Below, piece by piece: positions 47,315 through 60,347 of a stretch of 64,000 nt of DNA (positions within the stretch are counted from its first letter, which is position 1; each line of letters begins with the position of its first letter). Source of the stretch: Tanypteryx hageni (lineage: Eukaryota; Arthropoda; Insecta; Odonata; Petaluridae); assembly GCA_028673005.1 (NCBI GenBank), contig CM054116.1, positions 80,612,572 to 80,676,571 of the forward strand. The letters are read 5' to 3'. Below the pieces are notes generated by a model. The model saw only the letters and a list, made by a program, of their open reading frames with translations. It had not been told where the DNA came from and made no database searches. The translations under genes were made by a program, and so were the position numbers.

Positions 47315-48004
47315 ACATTCTCTTATATTCGCTTTGAAAACATCTAAATCCGGTAAGAAATTTTAATCATCTAGACAGGAGATTGGATAAAAGAAAGCTG
47401 AAACTAAACCTGTTAATAGAATTTTCTGCCTCCTCCACCTGTTTTTATGTTTACTCTAGTGGAGTTTTTGCGCATCCCATTCGGTTATCATTGTCTTCCT
47501 TTTTCATAGCCTTGCCCCTCCGAAAATGTGATTAATGATTCTCATGAGAAAGTGAACGCGCAAGTCTATACGGACATCTGATTGGAACATCTGCTTAGTC
47601 TTCATTACTCTCTTCGTACGAATTAATTACAGCTAGCTAATTGCCAACACATACTGTATATGCACCTCATTTCGTCAGCTGGTATTTCAACAGGGTTTAA
47701 TTAAAATCATCTTCAGTGCGCGTACGTATCTTCCGCCGAAGTTTTGACCTCGGAACTAATCTACCGATTAAAACTTGAGGAGTCTTAAAAATGACAAATT
47801 GATCGATAAAACCGATAAGTTAAAAGGTAAAATTATAAATGAGATGCCACGCGAGAGCCAAAACGACCTAGACACAAAATGAAGAAAACGGTTTAAACGT
47901 TTCGCGATTAGTTCCGTTCCATTTTACTACGCGATGATCTGACTGTTGGAGCAGACAAGCCGGATCACGTGGAGGTATTAAAAATATCATATTTCATCTT
48001 CCCG
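47315..48004. other. Non-coding spacer
   Basis: No gene or repeat is recognised. Confidence 0.45.
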
Positions 48005-48340
48005 CGCTCTTTATAGCGCATTTAAAAAATATGCGCTTATACTTTCACTTTGGCGTCTGCCTGTCTGTGGTCTTGCTTAAATTAAAATTGTGAAGAAACC
48101 GCAAACGATCGAGAGCTGAGACTTGCAGTGTAGATACCTTTACTTCTACCATTTGTTTTTCTTTACATTTGACTTTTGTAAAAATATACACAGCCACATA
48201 GGGTCCCATTTAATTTATTTTATATCTTCAAAGGCATAAAATATAAAAATTTAAAATTTTGAGAGCACGTTTTCATAACGATGCGGCTTACAAGCGACAA
48301 TCTAGACCGAATATGTAGCGGTATAACCACATAAAAAATA
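48005..48340. repeat. Dispersed repeat (copy 2), uninterrupted
   Basis: Diverged paralogue of the repeat at 35311-35915. It lacks the SINE and shows GAATATGTAGCGGTATAACC once, so it represents the empty-site state. Confidence 0.65.
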
Positions 48341-51300
48341 AAAAACTTGCGAATTGTATCCATGTTCATGGATAACACTTGTTTTCTTTATAATCTCTCT
48401 CGAGTCTCGTAATGGGACATTCGATCCCAATGAACCCCTTCAAGATGTCTTCGCTCCGCTTCGTGAGGTTCCGCGTCTAATGAAGACGCTTCGTCCAAAT
48501 CCCTCCGCCAAAAATTGGACGGGAGACGAAATGGGAAGGGGGGAAGAGAGAGGAAGAGAGACGAGAGTGGATGGGTGCGCGGATTGGATTAAGAGGAGAA
48601 GATAGTGTGGAGGAGAAGAGAGGTGAGATAGGGAGAGAGAGAACAGTGACCAAAAGAGTCTCGATCAATCAACCACTCCACTCTGGAATCGGGAGAAATG
48701 AGATCTCGTTGAGTGCCGGATTCCCCCGACCTCATCCATCACTCCTTCCCTCTCCCTCTCTCTCCCTCATTCTCCCTTCCTCCATCTCCCAACTCTCGGC
48801 CTATTCTCCCCCTCCCGCCTTTCCTCCTTTACCTCCTACTGTTCGCCTCCTGCCAGGTACACGCGCTCGACTCATGCCCCTTTACGCAATGGGGATACGC
48901 TCCTTTCGACGCCAATTGTTAACGTTTCCCACCCTCAGACTAAAATTTTAGCCTGAATACAAGGGAATATTTCTACCCTTAAAAAGCTTTCGTGTGGTGT
49001 TACTCATAGATGTTTTACACCAAGTGTGTACATACTTGTTGCGGTTTTACGTCGGGTTGAGTATTTTGTCTCCATCATCGTGATTTTTTCTAACCTATCG
49101 GTACCTATATGTAGTGGACTACATGTTTGAAGATTCTAATTTGGCCGTACACTATTAATAATAAATAATTAAGGGATTTGAGTGAATATAAAATAAATAG
49201 CACAAAAAACAGATATCCAAGAATAAATGAATAATGAAACTAGCCGTTCAATTATAATAATTAAAGTCCTCATTCCAACTGTCATATTCTACAAAAAATA
49301 CACATTCCTAAAGCAAATCAAACACCCGTTGAGGTAATTACTGCCTAAAACTATTTTCTCGGAATGTATTTCATTATCACTTTGCTCTTGTGAAATAAAA
49401 AGTTGGATTCGTAATTAAATGAAAACAATCTCAAACTTGAAAAATAATAACACCATAAAATGAAAGCAATGGCTAATATAAATAAAAAAGCTCGAAAATA
49501 ATAACCCGAGCGCGCTTCATTATCGATACAATTCCACATACTGAAATTCCTGTAGAAATAGAAATAATGAATCTTTTACGGGAATCAGATAAAAAATGAA
49601 AAAATAATAAACCAAGTCGTAAGGTCCGGATATGACCCGGTGGAGGGGATGCCGAGTCGTTATCCACCGCGCATTTCCTTTTGCTCTCTAAAAAAATCCC
49701 TCCCGTCCCTTTGATTTCATTCTCCACCACCCCCTCCCCCGCTCCCACCACCCCCTCTCCCCGAGGGGCAGGAGGAAGAAAAGAAAGATGGACGGACGGC
49801 TGGGTGTGCGGAGCGGAAGAGGGAGCGGCCAAGAGCGTGGCGGCGTCGAGGAAGAGCATAAAACAACGGGGGGTTTTGGAGAGGAGCGGTAGCTATAGGG
49901 AGGGTGCGTAGTAGATAGGGAGTGGGCGAGGGAGGAGGGGGCGGAAGGGGAGGCAGAAGAGGAGAGGGCGAGCGGTCAAAACCATGACAGGCATCAAGAA
50001 ACCTTGGACAGGCTTGTGCCTCTGCGCGCTCGTCTCGGTATACAGAGAGAGGATTGGGTGATGGGATGGATGAGGAAAAGAAGGAGACTTTAGTTTGGGA
50101 TGGGATTAGAACGGGATAGAGGGAAAGGGGAGTGTCGGTGAGGTAGAAAGATGAGTGTTTGTGAGAGTAGTTTCGGTCTGAGAAAAGAGGGTGGGGAAGA
50201 CGGAATGGGCGTCGTAGGGTGAGACGCATCGAGGAGATAAGTTTCGAGTATATGATATGATGGTGGGCAGGGTTCTCACCGTTGAGGGACGTCGTAACCG
50301 TTATTATTTCGCTCTATTTTCTTTCCTTCCTTTCCCTCCCTCTTAGCCTCTCTCTCTCGTCCCTCTCGCCATCTTCAGTTCGTTCAATTTGTCTGCGAAC
50401 GCTCCTTCGCCAATCTCTCTTCTTTTTATACTGAAGAAAGGTCAATTTCATGGCAGGATTTTATATTTCCTGGCTTTTTTCACTTTGTTATAAATTGCAC
50501 AATTCTAAAGCCCAGGATGACATTTTGGGCTTAATTGCATATCATTTTTATGAAATCTGTCTTACTTGTGTAAACTTGTGAGCAATGATGGAATTCCCGT
50601 AGTGTGGTTTCGCTTTCAAAAATTTTAACTTACTGGAAAATTGGATCCCAATTTTAGATGTATCGTTATGTTTCAGGATGTTTCACTGCCAAAACTCGTG
50701 TATTATACGTAGTGTTTAACATATATGTATACACGAGAGGAAACAATATTAATTGATGATCGTGGAATCCTACGAAGCCAAATCAGTTTAACGAATTAAT
50801 ATATGTACGTACATACGATATATGAATATAGTACATACATTCTGATTTTTTACTCCATGGGTTTATACCGTTACAGTCATATATAATATTTCAAAGTAGA
50901 CATTATTTTATGGGACATCTTAAAATCCATACTGATATAATGGGGAATGTGTTGTTATAGTAAGCAAATGCAAATTTGCGTATATTTTATGTGGATATAT
51001 CAGTATTTTTCTCTAGCATAGGAGCTTAACCTTTGTGAGCTTTTTGCCGTAATTCAATAGATATGATTGTATCGCTAAGTAAGATTTGGCTACCCGGAAA
51101 TGTTATGTGACCATCTTGCGAAAAAGTCCTTTTTCTGAATCGCATTCTAAGCAAGCAATTATTACTGCTCCCGAAAATCGTCGAAGTTGTTTTTCTCCTG
51201 TATCTCATTCATGCGCTCCAATCTCTCAAAGGCTCCTGTAATTAAAGCATGAATTTTCCAAACCAGGTTACACGCAATTCGCCTCTGAGGTGTTAGCGTT

Positions 51301-54004
51301 AGCATCGTTACCTCCGAAGTTTCCGTATTTATCAAATCGCAATCTCGTAATAAAAGTGTCGGATCCGCGAATTTCGAGCCATCATATTTCCTTTTAACGT
51401 CCTCTCTCCCTCTTTCTTTCGACGTGTGATATGGGGTCAAGGTGTATCATTTTAGATCCAGCCCTCCGGTCGGGATGAAAGATATGGGGCTAGAGAAGGG
51501 TCAGACTCGGAGAAAAAGAGGGGTGAGAAATACGGGTTGGGAAAGAGAATTGGGGCTGCGGAGGGTGAGGTGGGTGAGCTCATGGTCTTAGAGCGAAGTA
51601 GGAGTTTCCCATTCGTACAGAAGAAACCGAGATGGTGGGAAGAAGCGTGTAAGAAAGGTGGGTAGGAGGGCGGAGTGTGGGGGATGATGGGTTTCGGAGA
51701 GAGGTAGAGAGAATGGGACTTGGGAGTTCCATATTGATTTCTTTCCACGTAGCCAACTTCTTCCCTCCTGCGCCCCGCACCCAATCTCGCTATCCTCCCA
51801 CCCCAAATTCACCCACCACTTCCCTCGTCCCATTCCGCGCTGGCTCGTTGGCGCCATTATAAAAAACTCTTTCTCTTTCATTTCTTCTTCCTTCATTCGC
51901 CCCTCTCTCTTTCTCTCTCGTTCTCACATTTCGTTTGCTTGATGTCCAGAATTTTGAAATGTCCCGATGCATTATTTTGTGATCTTTCTCGTTGGTTGAA
52001 ACTTTTTATTATAAAATTTAGGTGGAGCATAAATTAAACAAACTTTCTCATAGCCGTACGAAATCTACTCCATACAATAATGTCACTGGTTACAGTAATG
52101 CTTGGACGTCTTGGCGGTAGTTGGGCGTGAAACTCGATGTAATATACTATTGTCAATTATAGGTCTACAGCGATCAAACGAACATTTTGGGTGTACTGTG
52201 GGTGTGGCCTAATCCCTCACTCCACTTGGCACCCTCCCCTGTCGCCCTTCCTTACCGCACGGGCTATCGCTGTCTCGGTCCTTTTCTAACTACACTGTTG
52301 CCAAATGTTCGCAAAACTTCGTCTAAGCAGTCATCTTTAAACTGTGAGAACTGACAACCTAAGGAGAAGAAGGATGGGCTAGCGGTGGGGTGGGGGTAGT
52401 CAAGATGAGAGAAGGAACTTCCCCTCCGTGCGCGGCCGAAATCCGCGCATGTTCTTATGAATGCGACATACCTATAGCGCTTTATAGTTATTTTTCAGAC
52501 GCATGGATTATTGAGTATTGTTTATGACTTAAACCTCTATAACTATATGAGTTTTAATTAAAGTTCTTTTGGCTATTTTCGAGTAAATGGACTTTTTGTA
52601 AAAATCGTAAAGAACTTTCCATTGTTGCAATATGGTTCATTTCAACAAGATTTCTATTTCGAGAAGTACCCTATATAAATACCATATTTCTTTAGATTCT
52701 GTTCAGCCGTTTAGCTCATAGAGTCGCAAACAGATGGCAGACTACGGACCGACGGAATCGCAAATAAAAAACAATTTTTCGGATTTAGGATCATCTAAAA
52801 TTTGCATAGTCGTAAAAATGTTGACGTCAAGTTTTTTTCTCGATCGCAGTACTTTCTTTGCCTGCTTCTTAAGTTAGAAAATGAAAAGGCTTATAATAAG
52901 TCGGCATTTACGACGAGATCATTGTCAAATTATTTCTCTAGGATAATACTTCCTTTTAGGTATGACGTTTAAATGGTGAAGGGAACTGGAGCTGTCATAT
53001 TTATGAAACTTTTCTACTTTTCAGATGGCGCAACATGAGAAGTTTTCTGAGAAAATAAAATTCTCTGCGCGTGACATTCCTGTTAAAATTTCGTCGCGTC
53101 TCACGTTTAACTGGCTGCTCTTTATATTTTATTCTGTTTCTTTCGGTTTTAAAGCTATGGCTGTTTTTCTTTGTTTAGGAAACGAACGAAATCCTTCCCG
53201 AATATCGAATTAATAGCATGATCGTGACAAGGAGATCAAACATTCGTCCAAAATTAAACCGAGTGTCCTTTTCCTTTCATCATCCGCCATTATGAACTAC
53301 GGCCACCCTCGCGAGAGATTTATTTTGTCTCTCCCCCATTTTTTAAGGTTTAATGTCCCATCAGCTTCAACATTCGACGTCGTCTTCCTAAAAAAAAGCA
53401 ATCTGGAAGCAGACCTGTTTCTACACTTTTCACTTTTTCGCCTTTATATATTCCGTTTCTCGAACATTTACCTCACACACTCTCCGCATACACTTCAAGA
53501 CCATAACCGATCCGAGGATCATTTTCTTTTCACCTTGTAACATATCGTAACGCGATATGCGCCTGTCCGCATGGGACCTAGCTAGCAGACGGCAGGAGAC
53601 ACCGACATAAATGTCACGTGACGTCCCGCCCTCCCCTTTATCTCTCTCTCTCTCTCTCTCTTCCTCCCACTCTCTCCCGTCCACCCACCAAACGTCGACC
53701 CAAAACGCCCTCCGGGAAATTATTTCCAGAAGTTCTACTTCGGTCGTTTCTCTTATTATTGTGTGCCTTTCGCAATTAAGATGATGCGATCGCAAGATTG
53801 AAAATTTTTGTTGACGGAGTATTTTATTTTTCCAGACTAGCTGAACCTTTCATTCATCAAGTATGCAACCGTGGCGTGTTAAGTTGGGTTCGAAAAAGGT
53901 TCTGACAGGGTTACCGAAACTGAGCTGACTACATGTTTATACATTATCCGTATTCTAATAATTTTGTTGTTGGTATATGTGTGTGTGTTCGATTAAAAAT
54001 ATTT

Positions 54005-54037
<33 letters not shown>

Positions 54038-55978
54038 GGCTCATTGTTAACTTAGAATACGAATTATTCATTTAATATTTACGGTTTTTATTATTAATTG
54101 ATCTGCCAAATACACCCTTAGAATCAGCTAACAACCAAAAACTGTTTGAAAAAAATTTGCTTTTATTCCTTTAGTTCAATTAGACGCAAGATATTTGGCT
54201 GGCAATATTTCAAAATACATGGTGTTCATGAAGTCCTTGTGCACTTCCTACGTTGTATTTATTTTAAATCCTACAAACAGCGATTGAAAGGATCATTAAT
54301 AATTTTGTCTTTTTTCAGACCTTGCAGCTAACTGAAAATTGTGACAGTAGCGGAAAAGGCTGTCTAATATGGCTAGCAGAATTAAAATGCATAACAGCCG
54401 TGAGAAGAAGATTTACTGCTCAGGATGGAAAATTTGCACACCGTAGGAACTGTTATGCGCTTGAATTCTGCGAGCCATAGCACAGAGTTAACCTTTTCCT
54501 TTACTGTGACCATTTTATATCAGTTACAAATTCTGAAAAAAGACAAAATTATTACTTTCATTTGCCAATTGAAGGATATAAAATAAACATACTTTGGTAA
54601 GTATCCTTTTATATTCCATTTACAGCATGTGTCTATCATCTGTGAATCAAAAGTTATTAATTTTTGAAAGTGCACAAGGACTTATGGAGACCCTACATCA
54701 GTGTTTTTCAAACACTTTGGAATGGAGAAAAAATTGGCGGAACGCCTATATATATACGCAGATATATTTTCCATGCCTTTGGGAACGCGCATGCGTACTA
54801 CAGCAGGTTAGAAGTTGTAATCTGCTATTTTCTGCTTCCCCGATAGATGGACTTACGGTGTGAGAGCAAAATAAAAGTACTTTTTATTTTTAAATTTATT
54901 AAGAAATCTAAATTTATAAAAACATTATTGTCGTTGGAATATTTCGTAGAACACTTAGGCAACGCCAGCGAAACACCAGAAAATCTATACTTTTTGGTCA
55001 ATCGGCAATTTAAGCGCCGTATATTTCCATTCCTATTAATTAACACATTCTTAATAGATTGTTGCAACTCATTCCTAAGACTAAGTAAATAATTGTCATA
55101 TTTTAGAAATATCGTTCTCTCTTTGCCTTTGTTGTTCATGCTTTCCTAAGATTTTCTATTTGTAATATTTATAAAACGTAAGTATGTTTGTGTAGCTACA
55201 TACACACATAGATATATACTCACATAAACTTATACGGATATATACATACATCCTTGTATAAATGATATTTTTATAGTTTCTGAGAAATTATACTCAAAAG
55301 ATGTATTCGCATAAAAATTCATCATTTTAATTGCGAATCAGCAAAAGGTAAATGTAAGTTAAATACAGAAACGTATGCTGCATTCAAAATTTCACATTTT
55401 CGACAAATTTAACATATTTTTATCTCTAACAAACTGTTTTTAGCTTACTTTCCAGAAAGGAATTAGGCTTATAGTTTCGTCGTTGTGTCTGTCTGTCTGT
55501 CCGTCCCTCCCTAGTAACTTTTGAACCGATAGACCGATTTTCATGAAATTTGATGGAAATTTCTTGCTACTTGGGCCGAGCTCCCGAGGATAGATTTTGT
55601 TCTTAGATTGAATGTCCAGGGTTCGATTCCAGAAACTATCCTTCCCATTTGATTTACATGAGAAATCCATCGTGTAGGGTAATTTTCTCTTGCACATTAA
55701 AATATCTTACAATTGAAATATCAGAGCGAGATTTGTACTATTCTCTGAGGAAATGAATGAAAATCCTAATTTTTATCGTAGAATGTTGCTTATTGATCGT
55801 ATTTCTTCGAATTTCGTGTATATACAGGCATTTTTGCAGTTTTTATCACTCTTTACGAGAGTGTTGCGATAGCAACAACTATTGTTAGACTCGGATTCGG
55901 TATAGCCTAATACACATATGCGTTTTTTTGCCATACAAATACGCGTCATCAATTTGCTTTTTTGTTTGGATTCATTTA
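48341..55978. other. Non-coding region with repeated purine/pyrimidine GC islands
   Basis: Islands: 48520-48900 (G/A-rich, then C/T-rich from ~48720), 49680-50400 (C/T, then long G/A run 49770-50220, then C/T), 51440-51950 (G/A to ~51760, then C/T) and 53600-53710 ((CT)n at 53640-53661). A (TA)n tract lies at 54006-54035. A CAGTGTTTTTCAAAC end at 54699 has no partner. AT-rich sequence lies between. No exon is defended. Confidence 0.45.
55565..55645 (+). repeat. tRNA-like segment, possible SINE head
   Basis: TGGGCCGAGCTCCCGAGGAT (A-box-like) is followed 40 bp later by a perfect B box GGTTCGATTCC near 55620. It is preceded by (CTGT)n and an 'ACTTTTGAACCGATAGACCG' module common in arthropod dispersed repeats. 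The rest of the tRNA fold is poor. A SINE or repeat is more likely than a tRNA gene. Confidence 0.35.
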
Positions 55979-55987
55979 TAATATTTT

Positions 55988-56428
55988 CATTATAATCATC
56001 ATCATAGGTAGTCTGTCCGTAGACAGGTCCGTGATTATTAATGGTTAAACTTGGTTCTCCAATATACTCCTATTTTCCGCTGTCCTCTCCATATCTTGAT
56101 AACTCTCTTTCCCTAGCAAATCGTCTATCAGCTGAAACCTTTTCTTACCTCTTTCCCTTTTTCCATCTAGTTTTCCTTCTAACATGTTTTTATTCATATT
56201 CTCTCTTCTCAGGTAATGTCCAATCCAGTTTGCCTTCCTCTTTCTAATAGTCTGTATAATCATTCGCTTCTCTCCTGCTCTTCGTAGCACTTCATCGTTT
56301 TTCATCCAATCTGTCCATTTTATCTTCAGCATTCTCTTCCAAGTCCACATTTCAAAGCTTTCCAGGTATTTGATGTCATTTTTCGTTAGCGTGGACGTTT
56401 CTGCCCCGTACAAAGCATTTTATGAACT
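55988..56428 (-). mobile_element. RTE-type non-LTR retrotransposon, 3' fragment (copy B)
   Basis: The minus strand has a 122-codon open frame: MYGAETSTLTKNDIKYLESF, EMWTWKRMLKIKWTDWMKND, EVLRRAGEKRMIIQTIRKRK, ANWIGHYLRRENMNKN and onward to ENRSILENQV. The last residues come from a one-base insertion; copy A reads WRTRF there. Upstream, KFIKC joins directly to the YGAET block, so a short piece is deleted compared with copy C. The 3' tail is ATGATGATGATTATAATG. A 9-mer TAATATTTT occurs at 55979-55987 and 56429-56437 and may be the target duplication, though it is AT-rich. It is a dead fragment. Confidence 0.8.
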
Positions 56429-56437
56429 TAATATTTT

Positions 56438-58067
56438 ATAACGCTAAATTATTAAAATTGGAGAACACAAAGAGCAGCATGCGCGGTGATTTTAAAGTTA
56501 GTATTAAAGTCAATATAAGTACCTATTATTAATTTTAATTTAATTTTTATTAAATGGAAAGTAGGCATCACAAGTTCCGTTTGGATCATCTTGTTATTTT
56601 CTTACTCGTTTCGCTTTCTTTTAGCGTAAATTAACATATTTTTCCAAATTTTATTGAAAAACAAAATTGTGTTCCTTAGGCTCTCTCCTTCTCTTTCCTG
56701 ACTAAGATTGTAGCACCTGTAACTTATCTTTTCTTAAATGTTAATGTAAGACTTTTCGAAGCGTTTTATTGATTTATTGCATCAAAGAAAACCAACAGCA
56801 TGCGTTTTATCATTCGTTTGAAGTTGATCAGACATAAAAGGAAGGGTTATTGAAACATCACCAGCTTTGATCCTTTCCTCTCACTCCATTACTCACTCAG
56901 TTTACTTCGAAGGGTTTTCGGTGGATGTCTCGATCAACCGTATATTTTGGAATCTAAATCAGTGGTGTTATACCTATTGCTTTGGCTAGTGGGCTATATA
57001 TCCCACTCAATTCCATACTCACCGCAGGCCTCATGCAGGAGAAAATATATGTAGCTGAATAATAATTTAAATTATAAAAGCGGCAGTTTCAAAGTACCAG
57101 ACTGTGGTACAATGCGGGAGCAGTATTCCTGAAGATTTAATTTTCACTCAAACACTGCCTATAAAACCGCAAAATGGTTCTAATTTATCTCTAAAATTCT
57201 TCCTAATATGAAAAAATAACTACAACTCAGCGCGCATTGAATATACTAGTTCCTTCTCATACGAAAGGAACGATTTGACGAGTATACTCGTCGTCCTTCG
57301 TTTATGGAATAAGAAAACTAAATGATTGTGGAGAGTCAGTCTTTCCAGTGTTGCTTTAAATTATTTTATCTATTTTGTGAATAGAGGAAAAGACAAAGTA
57401 TAATATATTTATAATTTTATATTTTTATTTAACTTGATTTAACTGTATTCTGTGTCTGGCCTGATAAAAAGACTCAAACATACTTAATAAGAAGTTATTG
57501 TGCAGTAATGTTTCCTCTTTACCGACCATTGAAATTTACATTTCCGATGTATAAAAACTTGTGTTAATTTCTATTCATTAACTGTTAAGAGATATGTTAA
57601 CATAATATATGTTGCTCTTTGTATAGCCTTCTGACATGGTACTTGTATTTTACTTTTTGATCCAGTTTTATCGAATAGGAATTTGCTTAAGGGATCTTTA
57701 ACATGAAGTGTAGCAGGAATTATGATTGTTTAGTTTCTGTTTGCAAAATGCTTATTCAAATTACATGAAAATGATTAACAAGCCTGAATTCAGTTCAATA
57801 TTTGCGTAACAGAGTAATATTGGTTCATTATTAGCCACGTACTTTTAGTTATATTCTAATATTTATCGGTGAGCGTTATATCTTTGCGTTAAATTACTTG
57901 AAAAGAAAAATTTAAATGTGTTGCATCAAATAGCGTTGTTGAAATAAAGCACTTCTATATAAAAAATCATAATTTTAATTTTGATACAAGTTGAGAAGCA
58001 ACTCTTATTAATATGCTTCTTCGAAACATACTATCAATCATTGTCGACAAACTGAATTATAATGTCT
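56438..58067. other. AT-rich non-coding region
   Basis: No gene is seen. A CAGTGGTGTTATACC start near 56963 resembles a hAT end but no partner or target duplication was found. Confidence 0.5.
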
Positions 58068-58224
58068 TGGTAGACGTTTGGTTAGAATATCTGCCAACGG
58101 ATACTAAGGTCGCGGGTTAGAATCCCGCCGAGGACATGGATGTTCGTGTTTGTTGAGTTATAGATTTTACTGTAAATTGGCCCCTTGTGTGCTGTATGTG
58201 CAATATTAACGAATAAATAAATGT
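58068..58224 (+). mobile_element. tRNA-derived SINE
   Basis: The head GGTAGACGTTTGGTTAGAAT (A-box region) is followed by CGCGGGTTAGAATCCCGCC, a strong T-arm with B box GGTTAGAATCC and a perfect CGGG/CCCG stem. A ~90-bp body leads to an AATAAATAAA tail. The head-body-tail order is that of a tRNA-related SINE. It differs from the SINE at 35579-35887. No clean target duplication was found. Confidence 0.6.
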
Positions 58225-60175
58225 TATAAGCTACTCAAAGTATCAGAGAGGCCACTGGCATCAGAGGTACCTACCTGAATATTGTCATCGTTCTCAACGT
58301 GTGAATCGACGCAGTACACGTGCGACACCATCTTTCACGCAATTTCGAAAAATAACAACCTCTTCTACATATTCCTTCGGTGTGGAACTACAAATAACGA
58401 CGCTGGCAACATTATCCCACTGTTCAACCTCGTCATAAGCTATAAAAAGAACTATAAAATCCCCTCAAAAATTTTTATGAAAATATGTAGATAGGAAGTG
58501 AAGAAATAGTACAGCAAGATGGACGGAATCATTGATTTCGCCGTGGGAAAAAACGAAGGATTTCCCAATTCCTCATCTCCCTAATCCTACGCATATATGC
58601 TACAGACTCGCAATAATTCTGTAGCTACGGTTATTGTCCCCACCCCTCCCCCTTTTATTCCGTTCCTACTCTTTGAACGTGTGTTAAGAAAAATGCGGCA
58701 AACTCCCAATTAATCGGATCGAATAACCGGAATATTTAGAATATGAAAGGTTTTTATATTGCACGGCATTTATTTGTTAGGTACCTAATTTAAGTGTTAA
58801 TACGCTGAGGAATATTAATTGATATTAAAATGTGGCACAGTACAATTATTTTGGTGCATAAGGTGTTACAGTTTCATACAACCTCAAACCAAAAGCCGCT
58901 AGCATACTTGCTATTACAAATATCAATTGAATTACATAACTGGTACCCTATTTTCCGTCTAGTGTTTTCTTTAATAACTTAATAGTTACATACTTTATTT
59001 TTTATTTTGGTGCACTATGGCACGTGCAAACAGGTGTGTCGATCGACCGGAATATCCGATTAACCGGCATAGGATCGATCTCGAGGAATCCATTATATAG
59101 GTTTAACACAACAAGAATCGGCCACCACACTTGAGCCCCTTCCACGCTTTCTTTTCATCTCCGTTTCCTCAGCACCTTCCCTTTTCCATCTCCCCATACG
59201 CTCCCAGGCAAACAAACCCCCAATTCTCTCTCATGGGACCGTCCTTCTGTCCCCATTCTATCCCTCCACCATCCCTCTCGCATCCCTTCACCTCCTCCCA
59301 TTCCCCCTATCCCTTCGTCCTTGCTTTACCGCCCTCAAATAGAAAACCCTCCCCCTTCCCCCCACCCACTCTCTTTTGCCTACTCCAACGCTTCGCCACT
59401 CCCCATGCCAAAAAACTCACCCCCTCTTGACGAACCCTCCACCACGTTTTTTTACGCTAAAACTCGCCTCTTCCTCGTCTGCTCTCAAAACCGCACCCAA
59501 AATCCCTCCTCGGAACGCTCTTCTTCTGCCTCCTTTTTATTTTTTGGGTGCGAGGCTGATAGGGGTGGGGGAGGTAACATCCCTCCCTTCCTCAATCCTT
59601 TCTTTTGTCGCCTTCTCACCCTCTTCCTCTCCGCTCCGGCCAACCAAATGCCTCTCCCCCCCGCCACACCGCATGCGCACTCTATTCTTTATCCTTCTTA
59701 TCCTCCCTCTCTCCCCCTCCTCTTATTCCTCACACTCCTTTTGTCGATCTCCTCTCCTCACCATTCTCCGTCACACACCCGACCAAGACTACCCAATCCC
59801 TCCCTCTTCCTCTCCGTCAGCCTCTCATGAATATGAGCGCAGCTGGACGCCATTTTGCTGTACGAGATGATGCCCGTGGGGGAATCCGTGATGGTTGATG
59901 CAGGATCTCTTCCTCGCCTTATTTTTATCACCGGAGAACCAAAAACTTTAAGCCCGTATCTGTATTCATTGTACTTTGAATTCATTTGCCACGGTAGAAT
60001 GGAGAAACGGAACACCATCGACTAGAACTTGATTTTTTTAAGATTTCTATTTGTGAACAAACACTTTTCAGAGGTTTTATAACCAACTCAATCTTCAGTT
60101 TTGCTCATATTACAAATTCCTTTTTTACTGCAATTATTATTTTATTTTATTTTACTCATTTAAAATAAAGTTCGG
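58225..60175. other. Non-coding region with a large C/T-rich island
   Basis: 59130-59830 is extremely pyrimidine-rich on the plus strand (C-rich, CCTCCC and TTCC motifs), ending near ATGAATATGAGCGCAGCTGG. Its Pro/Ser open frames (up to 169 codons, overlapping in several frames) are compositional. 58270-58490 is an open frame with no recognised domain. Confidence 0.45.
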
Positions 60176-60230
60176 ATCTTAATAATAATAATAATAATTT
60201 TATTCGTCCAAGTGATCTGTTATCTGTTGA

Positions 60231-60235
<5 letters not shown>

Positions 60236-60286
<51 letters not shown>
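60236..60286. repeat. (TA)n microsatellite within the non-LTR 3' UTR
   Basis: About 50 bp of TA lies between the ORF2 stop and the (ATT)n tail of the element on the minus strand. Confidence 0.9.
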
Positions 60287-60290
<4 letters not shown>

Positions 60291-60347
60291 GATATTCATA
60301 AAAATGCAGGTATAAGTCACAATGAAACATACAAAGTTAGTCATGAT

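Noticed and set aside
49717..50229. 170-codon open frame on the minus strand
   Set aside because: A product of the purine-rich island; it reads as low-complexity Ser/Pro/Leu and ends in a glycine run.
53025..53213. Frame starting MAQHEKFSEKIKFSARD after a good acceptor-like CTTTTCTACTTTTCAG
   Set aside because: No donor with consistent frame, no recognised domain and an AT-rich context. Probably chance.
54699..54720. hAT-like left end CAGTGTTTTTCAAAC
   Set aside because: No right end or target duplication found within the next kilobase.
56963..57130. hAT-like start CAGTGGTGTTATACC
   Set aside because: No partner end or matching 8-mer was found.
59321..59870. Overlapping 164-169-codon frames on the plus strand
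   Set aside because: Two frames open at once in nearly pure pyrimidine sequence, so composition explains them.
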